The notes under the pieces are model-generated. The model was not told the origin of the DNA. It ran no database searches and was given only the letters and a program-made list of their open reading frames with translations. From NCBI GenBank assembly GCA_903994525.1, contig CAJEXW010000002.1, forward strand, positions 1 to 64,000: a DNA stretch of 64,000 bases, written 5' to 3'. Positions 33,668 through 45,471 of the stretch are shown here, piece by piece. A program made the position numbers and the translations under genes. Source of the DNA: an uncultured Chlorobiaceae bacterium (GTDB lineage: Bacteria > Bacteroidota > Chlorobiia > Chlorobiales > Chlorobiaceae). Every line of letters begins with the position of its first letter. Within the stretch, counting starts at the first letter, position 1.

Positions 33668-34411
33668 TCACAGCATCACCAGCCCTCCCGAGACCGGGAT
33701 ATAGCAGCCCGTCACGAACCGGTTGTGGTCGGATGCCATTGCAAGCACGGCACCAGCAACATCTTCAGGGAGGGCAACCCGCTTCAGGGGGGTCATATCC
33801 GCCATCATCGCTTTCTGTTCTTCGGGCAACCAGGCGGTAGCATCGGTCAACGTAAGGCCGGGAGCAACCACGTTGACGCGAATGCCGAAAGGGCCAACCT
33901 CCTCTGCAAGAGAGCGGACGAAGGCATCAAGGCCCGATTTCGCCGTGCTGTGGGCAATGAAGCCTGGCGATGAGTGGCGCGAAAGGGTGCTTGAAATGGC
34001 GATGATGCATCCCGACCTCCTTTCGATCATCCCTGGCAGCACCGCCTGACAACAGAAAAATACCGATTTGAGCTCTCCGCAAAGCTTTGCTTCGAATTCA
34101 TTCCAGGAAAATTGTGTGAACGGTTTGACGGGAAAACCAATCGCAGCGTTGCTTACCAGAAGGTCAACCGGACCGAGGCTTTTTTCCACCTCTCCAACCA
34201 TCAACCGCACCTGCTCCTCGTTACGGACATCCGCCCTGACGGCGTGTGCCCGGCCGCCTGCTTTCATGATTTCCTCGACAACAGCGACCGCCGCGCTTTC
34301 GCTCTGAAAATAGTTCACCGCAACAGCAGCCCCTTCAGCGGCGAGCAGTTTGGCCGTAGCCCGGCCTATACCCCGGCTTGCGCCCGTAACCAATGCAACT
34401 TTGCCTTTCAT
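33668..34411 (-). CDS. Short-chain dehydrogenase/reductase with Tyr-to-His active site
   Basis: This encodes 247 aa. The NAD(P)-binding TGASRGIGRA motif is at 10-19, the NAA motif near 88-90, the catalytic Ser near 141, and the YxxxK position reads H154-S-T-A-K158 (codon CAC in place of TAC). The rest is close to FabG-like ketoreductases (NVVAPGLTLTD, SGGLVML). SDRs reduce keto groups or oxidise alcohols with NAD(P)H. Loss of the catalytic Tyr normally abolishes activity, so this may be an atypical subfamily or a damaged enzyme. It stands alone amid pseudogenes, so its substrate is unknown. Confidence 0.85.
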   Translation of the reverse strand: MKGKVALVTGASRGIGRATAKLLAAEGAAVAVNYFQSESAAVAVVEEIMKAGGRAHAVRADVRNEEQVRLMVGEVEKSLGPVDLLVSNAAIGFPVKPFTQFSWNEFEAKLCGELKSVFFCCQAVLPGMIERRSGCIIAISSTLSRHSSPGFIAHSTAKSGLDAFVRSLAEEVGPFGIRVNVVAPGLTLTDATAWLPEEQKAMMADMTPLKRVALPEDVAGAVLAMASDHNRFVTGCYIPVSGGLVML

Positions 34412-34608
34412 ATCCTGTTACCCTCCATTTGTTTAGAACCATCGTTGAACCATGGAAATATTTGTCAAACATAAACAAAGAGGGAGAGAAATACCCAAAA
34501 GCAGGGACATCCTCTGGCTCTCCGTTCCAAGAGCCCGCGCCCATAGCTTTTGAGTGCGGCGTTCTCGGATTTAGCCAATGAGCCCGACAGAGAGCATATT
34601 CACCCTGC

Positions 34609-34854
34609 TCAAGTATCCAGCAGCTCTCGTTGAAACTCGATATTACTGTTTTGAAATAGTAGCCACCTATCGGACAGAAGCGTCGAAACGGAGTCCAATC
34701 GGCCAAGCACCAGCAGTGCCTGATCGAATTTGTTGCGCAGCTCAGGTGTCCAGTTGATTGGCAGATCCGACGGCAATGGAAGCGGAACAAAAACCATCAC
34801 CCGCTCACCAACGGTTGATACGGTAACATAATGCCCCTGGAGTTCCCGTTTCAT
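34609..34854 (-). pseudogene. Fic-family protein N-terminal fragment
   Basis: Residues 1-60 (MKRELQGHYVTVSTVGERVM, LPINWTPELRNKFDQALLVL, GRLDSVSTLL) match the Fic_N domain that precedes Fic AMPylation domains. After residue 60 the sequence is fused to the 34612-34671 repeat, which in another frame encodes the GGYY end of an AAA_4-type gene. The HPFxDGNGR catalytic motif of Fic is absent. This is therefore a deletion joint between two genes, leaving an 81-codon chimera. Bases 34412-34608 and 34920-35103 show no gene. Confidence 0.8.
34612..34671. repeat. ~58-bp dispersed repeat, copy 2
   Basis: This is the partner of 30994-31052, in the same orientation. It forms the 3' part of the truncated Fic reading frame and includes its stop codon. 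Confidence 0.85.
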
Positions 34855-34869
34855 GCGTTCAGTCGTAAA

Positions 34870-34919
34870 CTAAAATAAGAATACTGGTTATTTTAGGATA
34901 ATACCTTTTCCTAAAATAA
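34870..34919. promoter_or_regulatory. Inverted repeat plus third half-site upstream of the fic fragment
   Basis: CTAAAATAA (34870-34878) and TTATTTTAG (34888-34896) form a perfect 9-base inverted repeat with a 9-base spacer. A third copy of CTAAAATAA follows at 34911-34919. The array lies 16-65 bases upstream of the Fic start codon, where an operator would be expected. It may be the autoregulatory site of the lost Fic locus. Confidence 0.5.
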
Positions 34920-35103
34920 GGGGCAAGAGCATAAACGCATAATCCGAAGAACATACCCTCGAACTACGGCTGTCGCCGACTTTGCCACCAGCTTTATCTA
35001 TCCAAAAAAGCCGATTTTATTTATCCCGTCCTCTTTCAAAAGCCAAAAACAGTGCGTAAATTCTCCGAATAATTTCTTTTGAAAAACGCAGACCATCCGC
35101 CCC

Positions 35104-35778
35104 ATGATTACCGATACAACCCTTGCCTTTCTCAGTGAACTGAACGCCAATAATGACCGGCTCTGGTTCGGAGAACACAAGCCAGAATATCAGCAGGCAT
35201 ACAGCGAGATGCTGGAGACGGTGGTGCAGCTTCTTGTGGCCATATCCGCGTTCGATGGAGAGATTGCGACCTCTCATCTCGATCCGAAAAGCTGCATCAT
35301 GCGCATCAAGCGCGACATCCGGTTTTCAAGGGAGAAGTCGCCCTACAAGACAAATTTTTTTGCTTTTATCAACAAGGGCGGCAGAAAAAGCCTCTGGGGC
35401 GGCTATTACTTCCATCTCGAACCGGGAGGATCCTTTGCCGGAGGGGGAATCTACATGCCCGAACCTGCCGTTCTGGAGCAGACAAGGCGGGAAATTAATG
35501 ACAATTTCCTGGAATGGCAGGCAATTCTGGCTGACAAGGCGTTCGCCACACAGTTTCCGGAAGGAGTTCTTCCATCAGGAAAGTTGGTCAGGCCACCAAA
35601 GGGATATGAAAGCTCCAATCCTGCTGTGGAGTATCTCAAGTTCAAAGGGTACTACACCCAGCGATTTTTTGCGGATCAAGAGATCACTGATCCGGGATTT
35701 GTAGGAGAGCTGACCAAAGTTTTCAGTACCATTCACCCTCTTGTTCAATTTCTTAATCGTGCTCTTTTTCGGGATTGA
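35104..35778 (+). CDS. DUF2461 family protein
   Basis: This encodes 224 aa. Motifs of the family (TIGR02453) are visible: TLAFLSELNANNDRLWFGEHKPEY at the N-terminus, MRIKRDIRFSREKSPYKTNF in the middle, then GGYYFHLEPGGSFAGGGIYMP. The function is not established. The gene is complete and precedes the rnhB-yraN pair by about 50 bases, so it may be co-transcribed. It marks the return to core genome after the accessory island. Confidence 0.88.
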   Translation: MITDTTLAFLSELNANNDRLWFGEHKPEYQQAYSEMLETVVQLLVAISAFDGEIATSHLDPKSCIMRIKRDIRFSREKSPYKTNFFAFINKGGRKSLWGGYYFHLEPGGSFAGGGIYMPEPAVLEQTRREINDNFLEWQAILADKAFATQFPEGVLPSGKLVRPPKGYESSNPAVEYLKFKGYYTQRFFADQEITDPGFVGELTKVFSTIHPLVQFLNRALFRD

Positions 35779-35830
35779 GAGCCCGTTCGTCTCCACCCTG
35801 CGGCAACTTATGAACTGAGACGCATCCATC

Positions 35831-36451
35831 ATGAACACCAACTACGAATGGCCCCTGTGGCAACATACCGAACTGATCTGCGGCATTGATGAGGCTGGCC
35901 GGGGGCCTCTTGCCGGACCCGTAGTGGCTGCCGCCGCTCTCTTTCCCCGTTGGTTCAAGCCCGACGACACGCTGCTGGAGTTACTGGATGATTCCAAGAA
36001 GCTCACGGCCAGAGAGCGCAACGAGCTGGTTCCTGCCATAAAAAATGCAGCACTTTCCTGGAGTGTTGCGTCCGTTGAGCACAACATCATTGACAGCATC
36101 AATATTCTTCAGGCAACCATGCTTGCCATGAATAACGCCATTGCCTTATTACCTTGTGTGCCTGACCTCCTTCTTGTGGATGGCAACAGATTCAGCACAA
36201 AACTCTCAATTCCATATAACACCATTATAAAAGGAGACTCAAAGGTCTTTTCGATAGCCGCAGCCTCAGTGCTTGCCAAAACTCACCGGGACGAGATCAT
36301 GGTGCTTTATGGCAGCAAATTCCCTCTTTACGGTTTTGAGCGCCATGCAGGATATGCGACAAAAGCGCATGTAGAGGCGATAAGGCAGCATGGCCGATGC
36401 CCGATTCATCGGGTGAGCTTCAAGCTCCGTCAACTGGGAGAAAAGCCATGA
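35831..36451 (+). CDS. rnhB: Ribonuclease HII
   Basis: This encodes 206 aa. The catalytic DEAGRGPLAGPVVAAA motif is at the N-terminus (Asp, Glu), LLVDGN carries the third acid, and KGDSKVFSIAAASVLAKTHRD follows. It removes ribonucleotides and RNA primers from DNA. The stop overlaps the yraN start by four bases (ATGA), so the two are translationally coupled. Confidence 0.96.
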   Translation: MNTNYEWPLWQHTELICGIDEAGRGPLAGPVVAAAALFPRWFKPDDTLLELLDDSKKLTARERNELVPAIKNAALSWSVASVEHNIIDSINILQATMLAMNNAIALLPCVPDLLLVDGNRFSTKLSIPYNTIIKGDSKVFSIAAASVLAKTHRDEIMVLYGSKFPLYGFERHAGYATKAHVEAIRQHGRCPIHRVSFKLRQLGEKP

Positions 36452-36840
36452 ATATAACCTACGATCCCCACCTTCTCGGGCCGGCGGGAGAGCAGATTGC
36501 TGCCGACTATTTGCTTCAACGAGGTCATCATATCATTGAACGCAACTATAGATTTCATCATCATGAGATTGATATGATCACCCTTCATCAAAAAACAATC
36601 TGTTTCATTGAGGTAAAAACCAGATTCTCCTCAGCAAAAGGACATCCTGCTGAAGCGGTAACACTGCAGAAGCAGCGGGAGATCATCAAGACCGCTCAAG
36701 CGTACCTCACTCTAACCGGTCAGATTGAGACGGACTGCCGCTTTGATGTCATTGCCGTGCTGATCCTGAGTATGGATGGAAACAGGATTGGAACCTTCAC
36801 CGTTGAACATTTCAAAGATGCCTTCTGGGCAAGCTCCTGA
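36448..36840 (+). CDS. yraN: UPF0102 (YraN) nuclease-fold protein
   Basis: This encodes 130 aa from ATG 36448 at the rnhB stop; the longer frame is discounted. GPAGEQIAADYLLQRGHHII followed by IDMITLHQKTICFIEVKTR is the UPF0102 pattern, a PD-(D/E)XK-like fold. The biochemical function is unknown, but the rnhB-yraN pairing is widespread. Downstream, gyrB starts after about 80 bases. Confidence 0.93.
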   Translation: MNITYDPHLLGPAGEQIAADYLLQRGHHIIERNYRFHHHEIDMITLHQKTICFIEVKTRFSSAKGHPAEAVTLQKQREIIKTAQAYLTLTGQIETDCRFDVIAVLILSMDGNRIGTFTVEHFKDAFWASS

Positions 36841-36844
36841 ATGA

Positions 36845-40177
<3,333 letters not shown>

Positions 40178-40286
40178 ACGTAACATGTCGGTTCAAGTGA
40201 ATATTGAGTTTTATTATGTCTGGCAAAACTGCAAAAAAAGTAACGCATTCCACCCCTTTCTCTGCAGGATAAATACAAAAAGGCTC

Positions 40287-41222
40287 TCAGGAAGCCTTGC
40301 TTCCTCTTAGACGAACAGAACTTTTGGTCAGATGGAGCCAATCATAAACAAGAGGGGCTGCAACAAAGATTGACGAATAGGTCCCAATGAGAATTCCTGC
40401 AAAAACCGCAAAAGCAAACCCTCGTATTGCTGGGCCTGCAAAAATAAAGAGCACCAAAACAGAGAGAAGCACCGTTCCGGAGGTTATAATTGTACGACTC
40501 AGCGTCTGGTTCATGCTTTCATTGAAAATTCTCGCATACTCTGATTGTTTCTGCCCTCGGATTCGCTCACGGATTCGATCATAGACAACCACCGTGTCGG
40601 TAATGGAGTAGCCGGCAATAGTAAGAAAAGCGGCAATAATGCTCTGATCCATCTCAAGTGGCATAAAAGGAAAGAGCCCCCCAAGAATACTGAAAAGCCC
40701 TAAAACAGTCAGAATATCATGAAAAATTGCAATGACTCCGGCAGCGGCAAACTTTATTTCAAACCTTATTCCCACATAAAGCAAAATTGCCAGAAGAGAG
40801 GCTACAAGCGCCTTGATTGCAGACCACTTCAAATCGGAAGCAATGCTTGGGCCAACAGCATCAATGCGAACAATCTCGTGGCGGTTCCCTTTGATCCGCT
40901 CATTCAGAGCATTAGTAACCAGTGCCTTCAGTTGACCGGTATCCCCCTGAAAAACAGTGCTGAAAAGAAAGGAGCGATCCATTCCATATTGCTTCAGAGT
41001 ACCCGAAACACCTGCCGCATCGAGCACCGAACGAATCTGGGCAACATCGGCATTTTTCTCAAAGCGAATGACCACCTCCGAGCCGCCCCTGAAATCAATT
41101 CCATAGTTAAGCCCCTTCACCACGAGTGAAACAATACCTGTGAACAGCAGGATAATGGAGATACCGTACGCAATTTTACGATGCTGAATGAAATTAAAGT
41201 TGGTCTTCTGAAAGATCCTCAT
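40287..41222 (-). CDS. secF: Protein translocase subunit SecF
   Basis: This encodes 311 aa with six membrane helices. It starts MRIFQKTNFNFIQHRKIAYG, then GLNYGIDFRGGSEVVIRFEK, and the C-terminal SVTDTVVVYDRIRE-like segment (SITDTVVVYDRIRERIRG) and IFVAAPLVYDWLH. SecF with SecD uses the proton motive force to complete protein export through SecYEG. It lies 21 bases after secD. Confidence 0.96.
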   Translation of the reverse strand: MRIFQKTNFNFIQHRKIAYGISIILLFTGIVSLVVKGLNYGIDFRGGSEVVIRFEKNADVAQIRSVLDAAGVSGTLKQYGMDRSFLFSTVFQGDTGQLKALVTNALNERIKGNRHEIVRIDAVGPSIASDLKWSAIKALVASLLAILLYVGIRFEIKFAAAGVIAIFHDILTVLGLFSILGGLFPFMPLEMDQSIIAAFLTIAGYSITDTVVVYDRIRERIRGQKQSEYARIFNESMNQTLSRTIITSGTVLLSVLVLFIFAGPAIRGFAFAVFAGILIGTYSSIFVAAPLVYDWLHLTKSSVRLRGSKAS

Positions 41223-41243
41223 GAGTTGAAACGTCTTGAAATA

Positions 41244-43100
41244 TTAACCGAAACTTTTGTCCGACATAAGATTTTTAGAAAGAAGCAGATGGAATATCTC
41301 TTTTGTCACCACGATTGCTGTAAACAAGCTTGCTGAAGTCCCTATCATCAGTGTCACGGCAAACCCCTGAATAGGACCAATCCCGTAGGTATAGAGAAGG
41401 AATGCCGCTGAAAGGGTGGTGACATGTGAATCAAGGATAGAGGAAAAAGCTCGGTCATAACCCTGCGTAACAGCAGAGAGCACACCCTTCCCTTCGGCCA
41501 GCTCCTCACGTATTCTCTCATAAATAAGGACATTTGCATCGACAGCCATGCCAATAGTCAGAACAATGCCGGCAATGCCTGGTAATGACAGGGAGGCATT
41601 AAATCCGGCAAGTACCGAGAGAACAATAAGGATATTAAGAACAAGCGCTATATCAGCGGCAATGCCCGCTTTTTTATAGTAGACAAGCATAAACGCAGAA
41701 ACGGCTAAAAACGCCCATCCCAACGATTGAATGCCTGCACGAATATAGTCCGCACCAAGGGATGGACCGACGCTTCTCTCCTCCGTAATTCTGACCGGCG
41801 CAGGAAGAGCACCTGCTTTCAGGACAATTTCAAGATCTTTCGCCTCTTCAAGACTCTCAATCCCGTTGATCACTGAATTACCGTTGGGAATTTTGGACTG
41901 TACGACCGGCGCGCTGTAGACAACACCATCAAGTACAATAGCAATGCGTTTACCAATGTTTGCTCCTGTAATACGAGCCCATTTCGATGTCCCTTCATTG
42001 TTCATGGCCATCAAAACCTCAGGCTGCACTCCCTGCGAGCCAAAGGTAGCTTTAGCCTCGGTAATAACACCTCCAGTAAGCTCAGGTGCTTTTTTGACAA
42101 GATAGATTGAATAAAGCTTTTCGCCACTCTTGCCCATATCCGGCTTTGCCGACAAAAGAAGCTCCGTATCCATCGGTAGCAGCACCTGTACATCACTGCG
42201 TCGTAATAAAGATAATACGAGCTCTCTTGAACGCTCCGTAGTATAAGCGGTGCCATTCTGCGAAACCCCTATCAGATCATAAAGTGGATTACTCGATTTG
42301 GGGTTAGTGGCTTCCTTCCCTGAGTTTGTCACGGGGACTGCAGTAGATTTGGCCGACAATGAATCCAGAACAGGAGCCTCTTTGATTGGACTGCCGCTCT
42401 GAACAAGAAAGTTGTTTATCCTGTCAAGCGTCCTCACCATCATTTCGGGTTCCCGAAGCAACCTGAATTCAAGCTTTGCGGTTCCTTTCAACAGATTTCG
42501 CACGCGGTTTTCATCAGAAACACCAGGAAGCTCAATAATAATTTTACGACTACCCTGCGTCGTAATAACCGGTTCCGCTACACCATACTGGTCGATACGA
42601 TTGCGTATAATCTCCTTAGCCCTGCTCAGAGCATCTCCCGACTCCTTATCGAGCTTACCGACTATCTCCTGATCACTGTTGCGAATATCATAGAAATATC
42701 TGCTCAACCGAATATTCTCTTTTTTAAATTCAGCAACAAGCAGGTCGAGAACCCTTTCATCACTTTTAGATGCATTAGCTCTTACCGACTGCATGATGGC
42801 GGTAAACTTTGCATCTTTGTTCCAGGCTTTCTGTTCGAACAGGTCAACCTGATCTACCTCCATGACCAGATGCATCCCACCTTTGAGATCAAGACCAAGT
42901 TTCAAGCTTTTTTTCCGGGAATCCTCAATCTCCTCGCGGTGACTCAGTGCATATTTTAAACTATCCTGTGCTGACGCATAACTTTCAAGCTGTTTCGACA
43001 GGGAGTAGTCCCTCCATGTTGGCAATAAAGACCACACCGCCACAACTGTGACAACAACAATAAGAAGCAGGTTAAAACGTTTATTTTTCATTAATGACAT
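41244..43100 (-). CDS. secD: Protein translocase subunit SecD
   Basis: This encodes about 618 aa from [20 protein letters not shown]; the frame is open to 43163 but that leader lacks membrane-protein character. An N-terminal helix is followed by [20 protein letters not shown], the P1 periplasmic domain with [20 protein letters not shown], and five C-terminal helices with [20 protein letters not shown] and YERIREEL. A Ser/Thr-rich insert at about 255-290 is unusual in composition. It functions with SecF. Confidence 0.95.
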   Translation of the reverse strand: MSLMKNKRFNLLLIVVVTVVAVWSLLPTWRDYSLSKQLESYASAQDSLKYALSHREEIEDSRKKSLKLGLDLKGGMHLVMEVDQVDLFEQKAWNKDAKFTAIMQSVRANASKSDERVLDLLVAEFKKENIRLSRYFYDIRNSDQEIVGKLDKESGDALSRAKEIIRNRIDQYGVAEPVITTQGSRKIIIELPGVSDENRVRNLLKGTAKLEFRLLREPEMMVRTLDRINNFLVQSGSPIKEAPVLDSLSAKSTAVPVTNSGKEATNPKSSNPLYDLIGVSQNGTAYTTERSRELVLSLLRRSDVQVLLPMDTELLLSAKPDMGKSGEKLYSIYLVKKAPELTGGVITEAKATFGSQGVQPEVLMAMNNEGTSKWARITGANIGKRIAIVLDGVVYSAPVVQSKIPNGNSVINGIESLEEAKDLEIVLKAGALPAPVRITEERSVGPSLGADYIRAGIQSLGWAFLAVSAFMLVYYKKAGIAADIALVLNILIVLSVLAGFNASLSLPGIAGIVLTIGMAVDANVLIYERIREELAEGKGVLSAVTQGYDRAFSSILDSHVTTLSAAFLLYTYGIGPIQGFAVTLMIGTSASLFTAIVVTKEIFHLLLSKNLMSDKSFG

Positions 43101-43411
43101 CGCGTTTCGCTCAAAAGAAGTACTTGGGCCAATATATAAAATGAGGTATTGATTAACTAACAATCTCCCCCTGCCTGAACCTCTGGCCTCATAGTCAAGA
43201 AGCCATCCTAAATCCCTCTATATATCTACTCCTATTGATTCTCAGCTACATTTAGATTTATTTCGGTTATTTTCCTTATAAGAATTTGTCAACATAAATA
43301 CGCCCTTAATTCGTCATATTTTTTATTTTTATCTGTAACCATACAAGCGACTAAAAGCTTTTGGTATCAGCGACACAGCAATATATACTCATATTTCACA
43401 ACCAACCATAA

Positions 43412-43427
43412 TGTTTCACGTGAAACA
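43412..43427. promoter_or_regulatory. parS: parS centromere site (perfect)
   Basis: TGTTTCACGTGAAACA is the exact 16-base ParB-binding consensus palindrome. It lies 11 bases upstream of the mnmG start codon, within its leader, and about 10 kb from the putative origin. The remainder of the 43164-43438 gap is AT-rich and holds no gene. Confidence 0.97.
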
Positions 43428-43438
43428 ATTGTTATGCT

Positions 43439-45304
43439 ATGTATGATTTAATAATCGCAGGAGCTGGTCATGCCGGGTGTGAGGCAGCTCTTGCGGCGGC
43501 AAGAATGGGCTCATCCTGCCTTCTGATCTCGTCAGATCTCAATGCTATTGCCAGGATGTCATGTAATCCAGCAATCGGTGGGGTGGCGAAGGGGCAAATC
43601 ACAAGAGAGATTGATGCCCTGGGTGGTGAGATGGGAAAAGCTATTGATTCCACAGGAATACAATTCAAAATGCTTAATCGAAGTAAAGGGCCAGCCATGC
43701 ACTCCCCTAGAGCCCAGGCTGATCGAACTAAATACTCGCTCTACATGCGGAAAGTAATTGAGAGTGAGGTAAATATTGATCTTCTCCAGGATACTGTGAC
43801 GGGAATAAGGTGCAAATACAATTCATTTGAGTCAGTATCACTTTTATCAGGGGGTGTAATAGAGGCAAGATCAGCAATCCTTGCTTGTGGGACATTTTTG
43901 AATGGACTCATACATATTGGCATGAACCATTATGCTGGTGGTAGAACTATAGCTGAACCACCCGTTTATGGCCTATCAGAAAACCTCCGTTCATTTGGCT
44001 TTAAATATGGACGGTTGAAGACCGGCACACCGCCCCGCATTGATGCGCGGAGTGTTGACTATTCAAAAGTAGAGAAACAGTTTGGTGATAAAGAGTTTTT
44101 CGCATTTTCGTTTGAGACGCAAGCAGCGATCAGAAACAATCAAATCTGTTGCTTTGTAACAAACACGACAGAAGAGACCCACGAAATACTGAAACGAGGA
44201 TTTGATAGATCCCCACTGTTTACCGGAAAAGTAGAAGGCGTTGGTCCTAGGTACTGCCCCTCTATTGAGGATAAAATCAGTCGTTTTTCTGAAAAAAAGA
44301 GTCATCATATATTTCTTGAACCAGAAGGAATTGATACCAATGAAATGTATGTGAACGGTTTTTCAACATCACTTCCTGAAGAGATTCAGTTAGAAGGACT
44401 CCGCTCTCTACCGGGCCTCACCAATGCCAAAATGATCCGCCCTGGCTATGCCATTGAATACGACTATTTTTATCCGCATCAGATTAAACGTACGCTTGAA
44501 ACTAAACTCATTGATAACCTTTACTTTGCAGGACAGATTAATGGGACGTCTGGATATGAAGAGGCGGCTGCGCAAGGATTGATGGCCGGTATCAATGCCG
44601 CACTTAAAGTAAAAAAGCGCGCCCCTCTGCACCTTAAACGTTCAGATGCCTATATTGGAGTGTTGATTGATGACATAATTACCAAAGAGACGAATGAACC
44701 CTATAGAATGTTCACCTCTTCAGCTGAACATCGACTCACCCTTCGACATGATAATGCTGATATACGCCTTCGTTCGTCTGGATTTAAAGTAGGGCTGATT
44801 TCAGAATATACATTCACACAATGCCTCGATAAAATTGACAAAATTGAAAGGATTAAACAACTTCTTGCTGAAATTAAAATCCAGGGAGCTGAAATTAACG
44901 AACTTCTCTCAACAATCGATTACCCTTTTCTTGATAATGCTCATTACGCTGTAAACCTGCTTAAAAGGCCAAGGATTACTATTTCCATGCTCTTAAATGC
45001 TTCATCTGAACTTCAACGAGCTATTCAAAATATCAGCAATGATACATCGGTCTATGAACAAGTTGAGATCGACTTGAAATATGCGGGATACCTCAAAAGA
45101 GACCTTATCATGACTGAAAAGATCGTAAGACTGGAAGGGCATCAAATTCCAGGCTCAATGAGTTATAATAAAATATCCGGGCTCTCCAATGAAGGAAAAG
45201 AAAAACTTAAAACGCATAAACCAGAAACAATTGGTCAAGCATCCCGAATCCTCGGAGTAACCCCTTCGGATATTTCCGTGCTCATGATACATATTGGTCG
45301 ATAA
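43439..45304 (+). CDS. mnmG: tRNA uridine-5-carboxymethylaminomethyl modification enzyme MnmG (GidA)
   Basis: This encodes 621 aa. The FAD-binding motif [20 protein letters not shown] opens the protein, followed by [14 protein letters not shown], the NAD-site region and [14 protein letters not shown], and the GidA C-terminal domain ending [14 protein letters not shown]. With MnmE it installs the cmnm5 group on wobble uridine of several tRNAs. It lies near the origin, as in many bacteria, but parA/parB and rsmG are not adjacent here. Both of its ends are flanked at 11 bases by parS sites. Confidence 0.97.
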   Translation: MYDLIIAGAGHAGCEAALAAARMGSSCLLISSDLNAIARMSCNPAIGGVAKGQITREIDALGGEMGKAIDSTGIQFKMLNRSKGPAMHSPRAQADRTKYSLYMRKVIESEVNIDLLQDTVTGIRCKYNSFESVSLLSGGVIEARSAILACGTFLNGLIHIGMNHYAGGRTIAEPPVYGLSENLRSFGFKYGRLKTGTPPRIDARSVDYSKVEKQFGDKEFFAFSFETQAAIRNNQICCFVTNTTEETHEILKRGFDRSPLFTGKVEGVGPRYCPSIEDKISRFSEKKSHHIFLEPEGIDTNEMYVNGFSTSLPEEIQLEGLRSLPGLTNAKMIRPGYAIEYDYFYPHQIKRTLETKLIDNLYFAGQINGTSGYEEAAAQGLMAGINAALKVKKRAPLHLKRSDAYIGVLIDDIITKETNEPYRMFTSSAEHRLTLRHDNADIRLRSSGFKVGLISEYTFTQCLDKIDKIERIKQLLAEIKIQGAEINELLSTIDYPFLDNAHYAVNLLKRPRITISMLLNASSELQRAIQNISNDTSVYEQVEIDLKYAGYLKRDLIMTEKIVRLEGHQIPGSMSYNKISGLSNEGKEKLKTHKPETIGQASRILGVTPSDISVLMIHIGR

Positions 45305-45315
45305 AGGCAAATATT

Positions 45316-45331
45316 TGTTTCACGTGAAACC
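45316..45331. promoter_or_regulatory. parS: parS centromere site (15 of 16)
   Basis: TGTTTCACGTGAAACC differs from the consensus only in the last base. It lies 11 bases downstream of the mnmG stop codon and 1.9 kb from the perfect site. Confidence 0.92.
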
Positions 45332-45471
45332 TTATATTCGCTATAACCACCTGCGACTGGAAAAAGACTATACGCTGCCATCATTTTGCTCATTATTGAA
45401 CAGTTTATCACGCTATACTGGAAGTCAAGAGAACCAAAACGATTACAACAATAGAAATAAAAAAGCTAATT

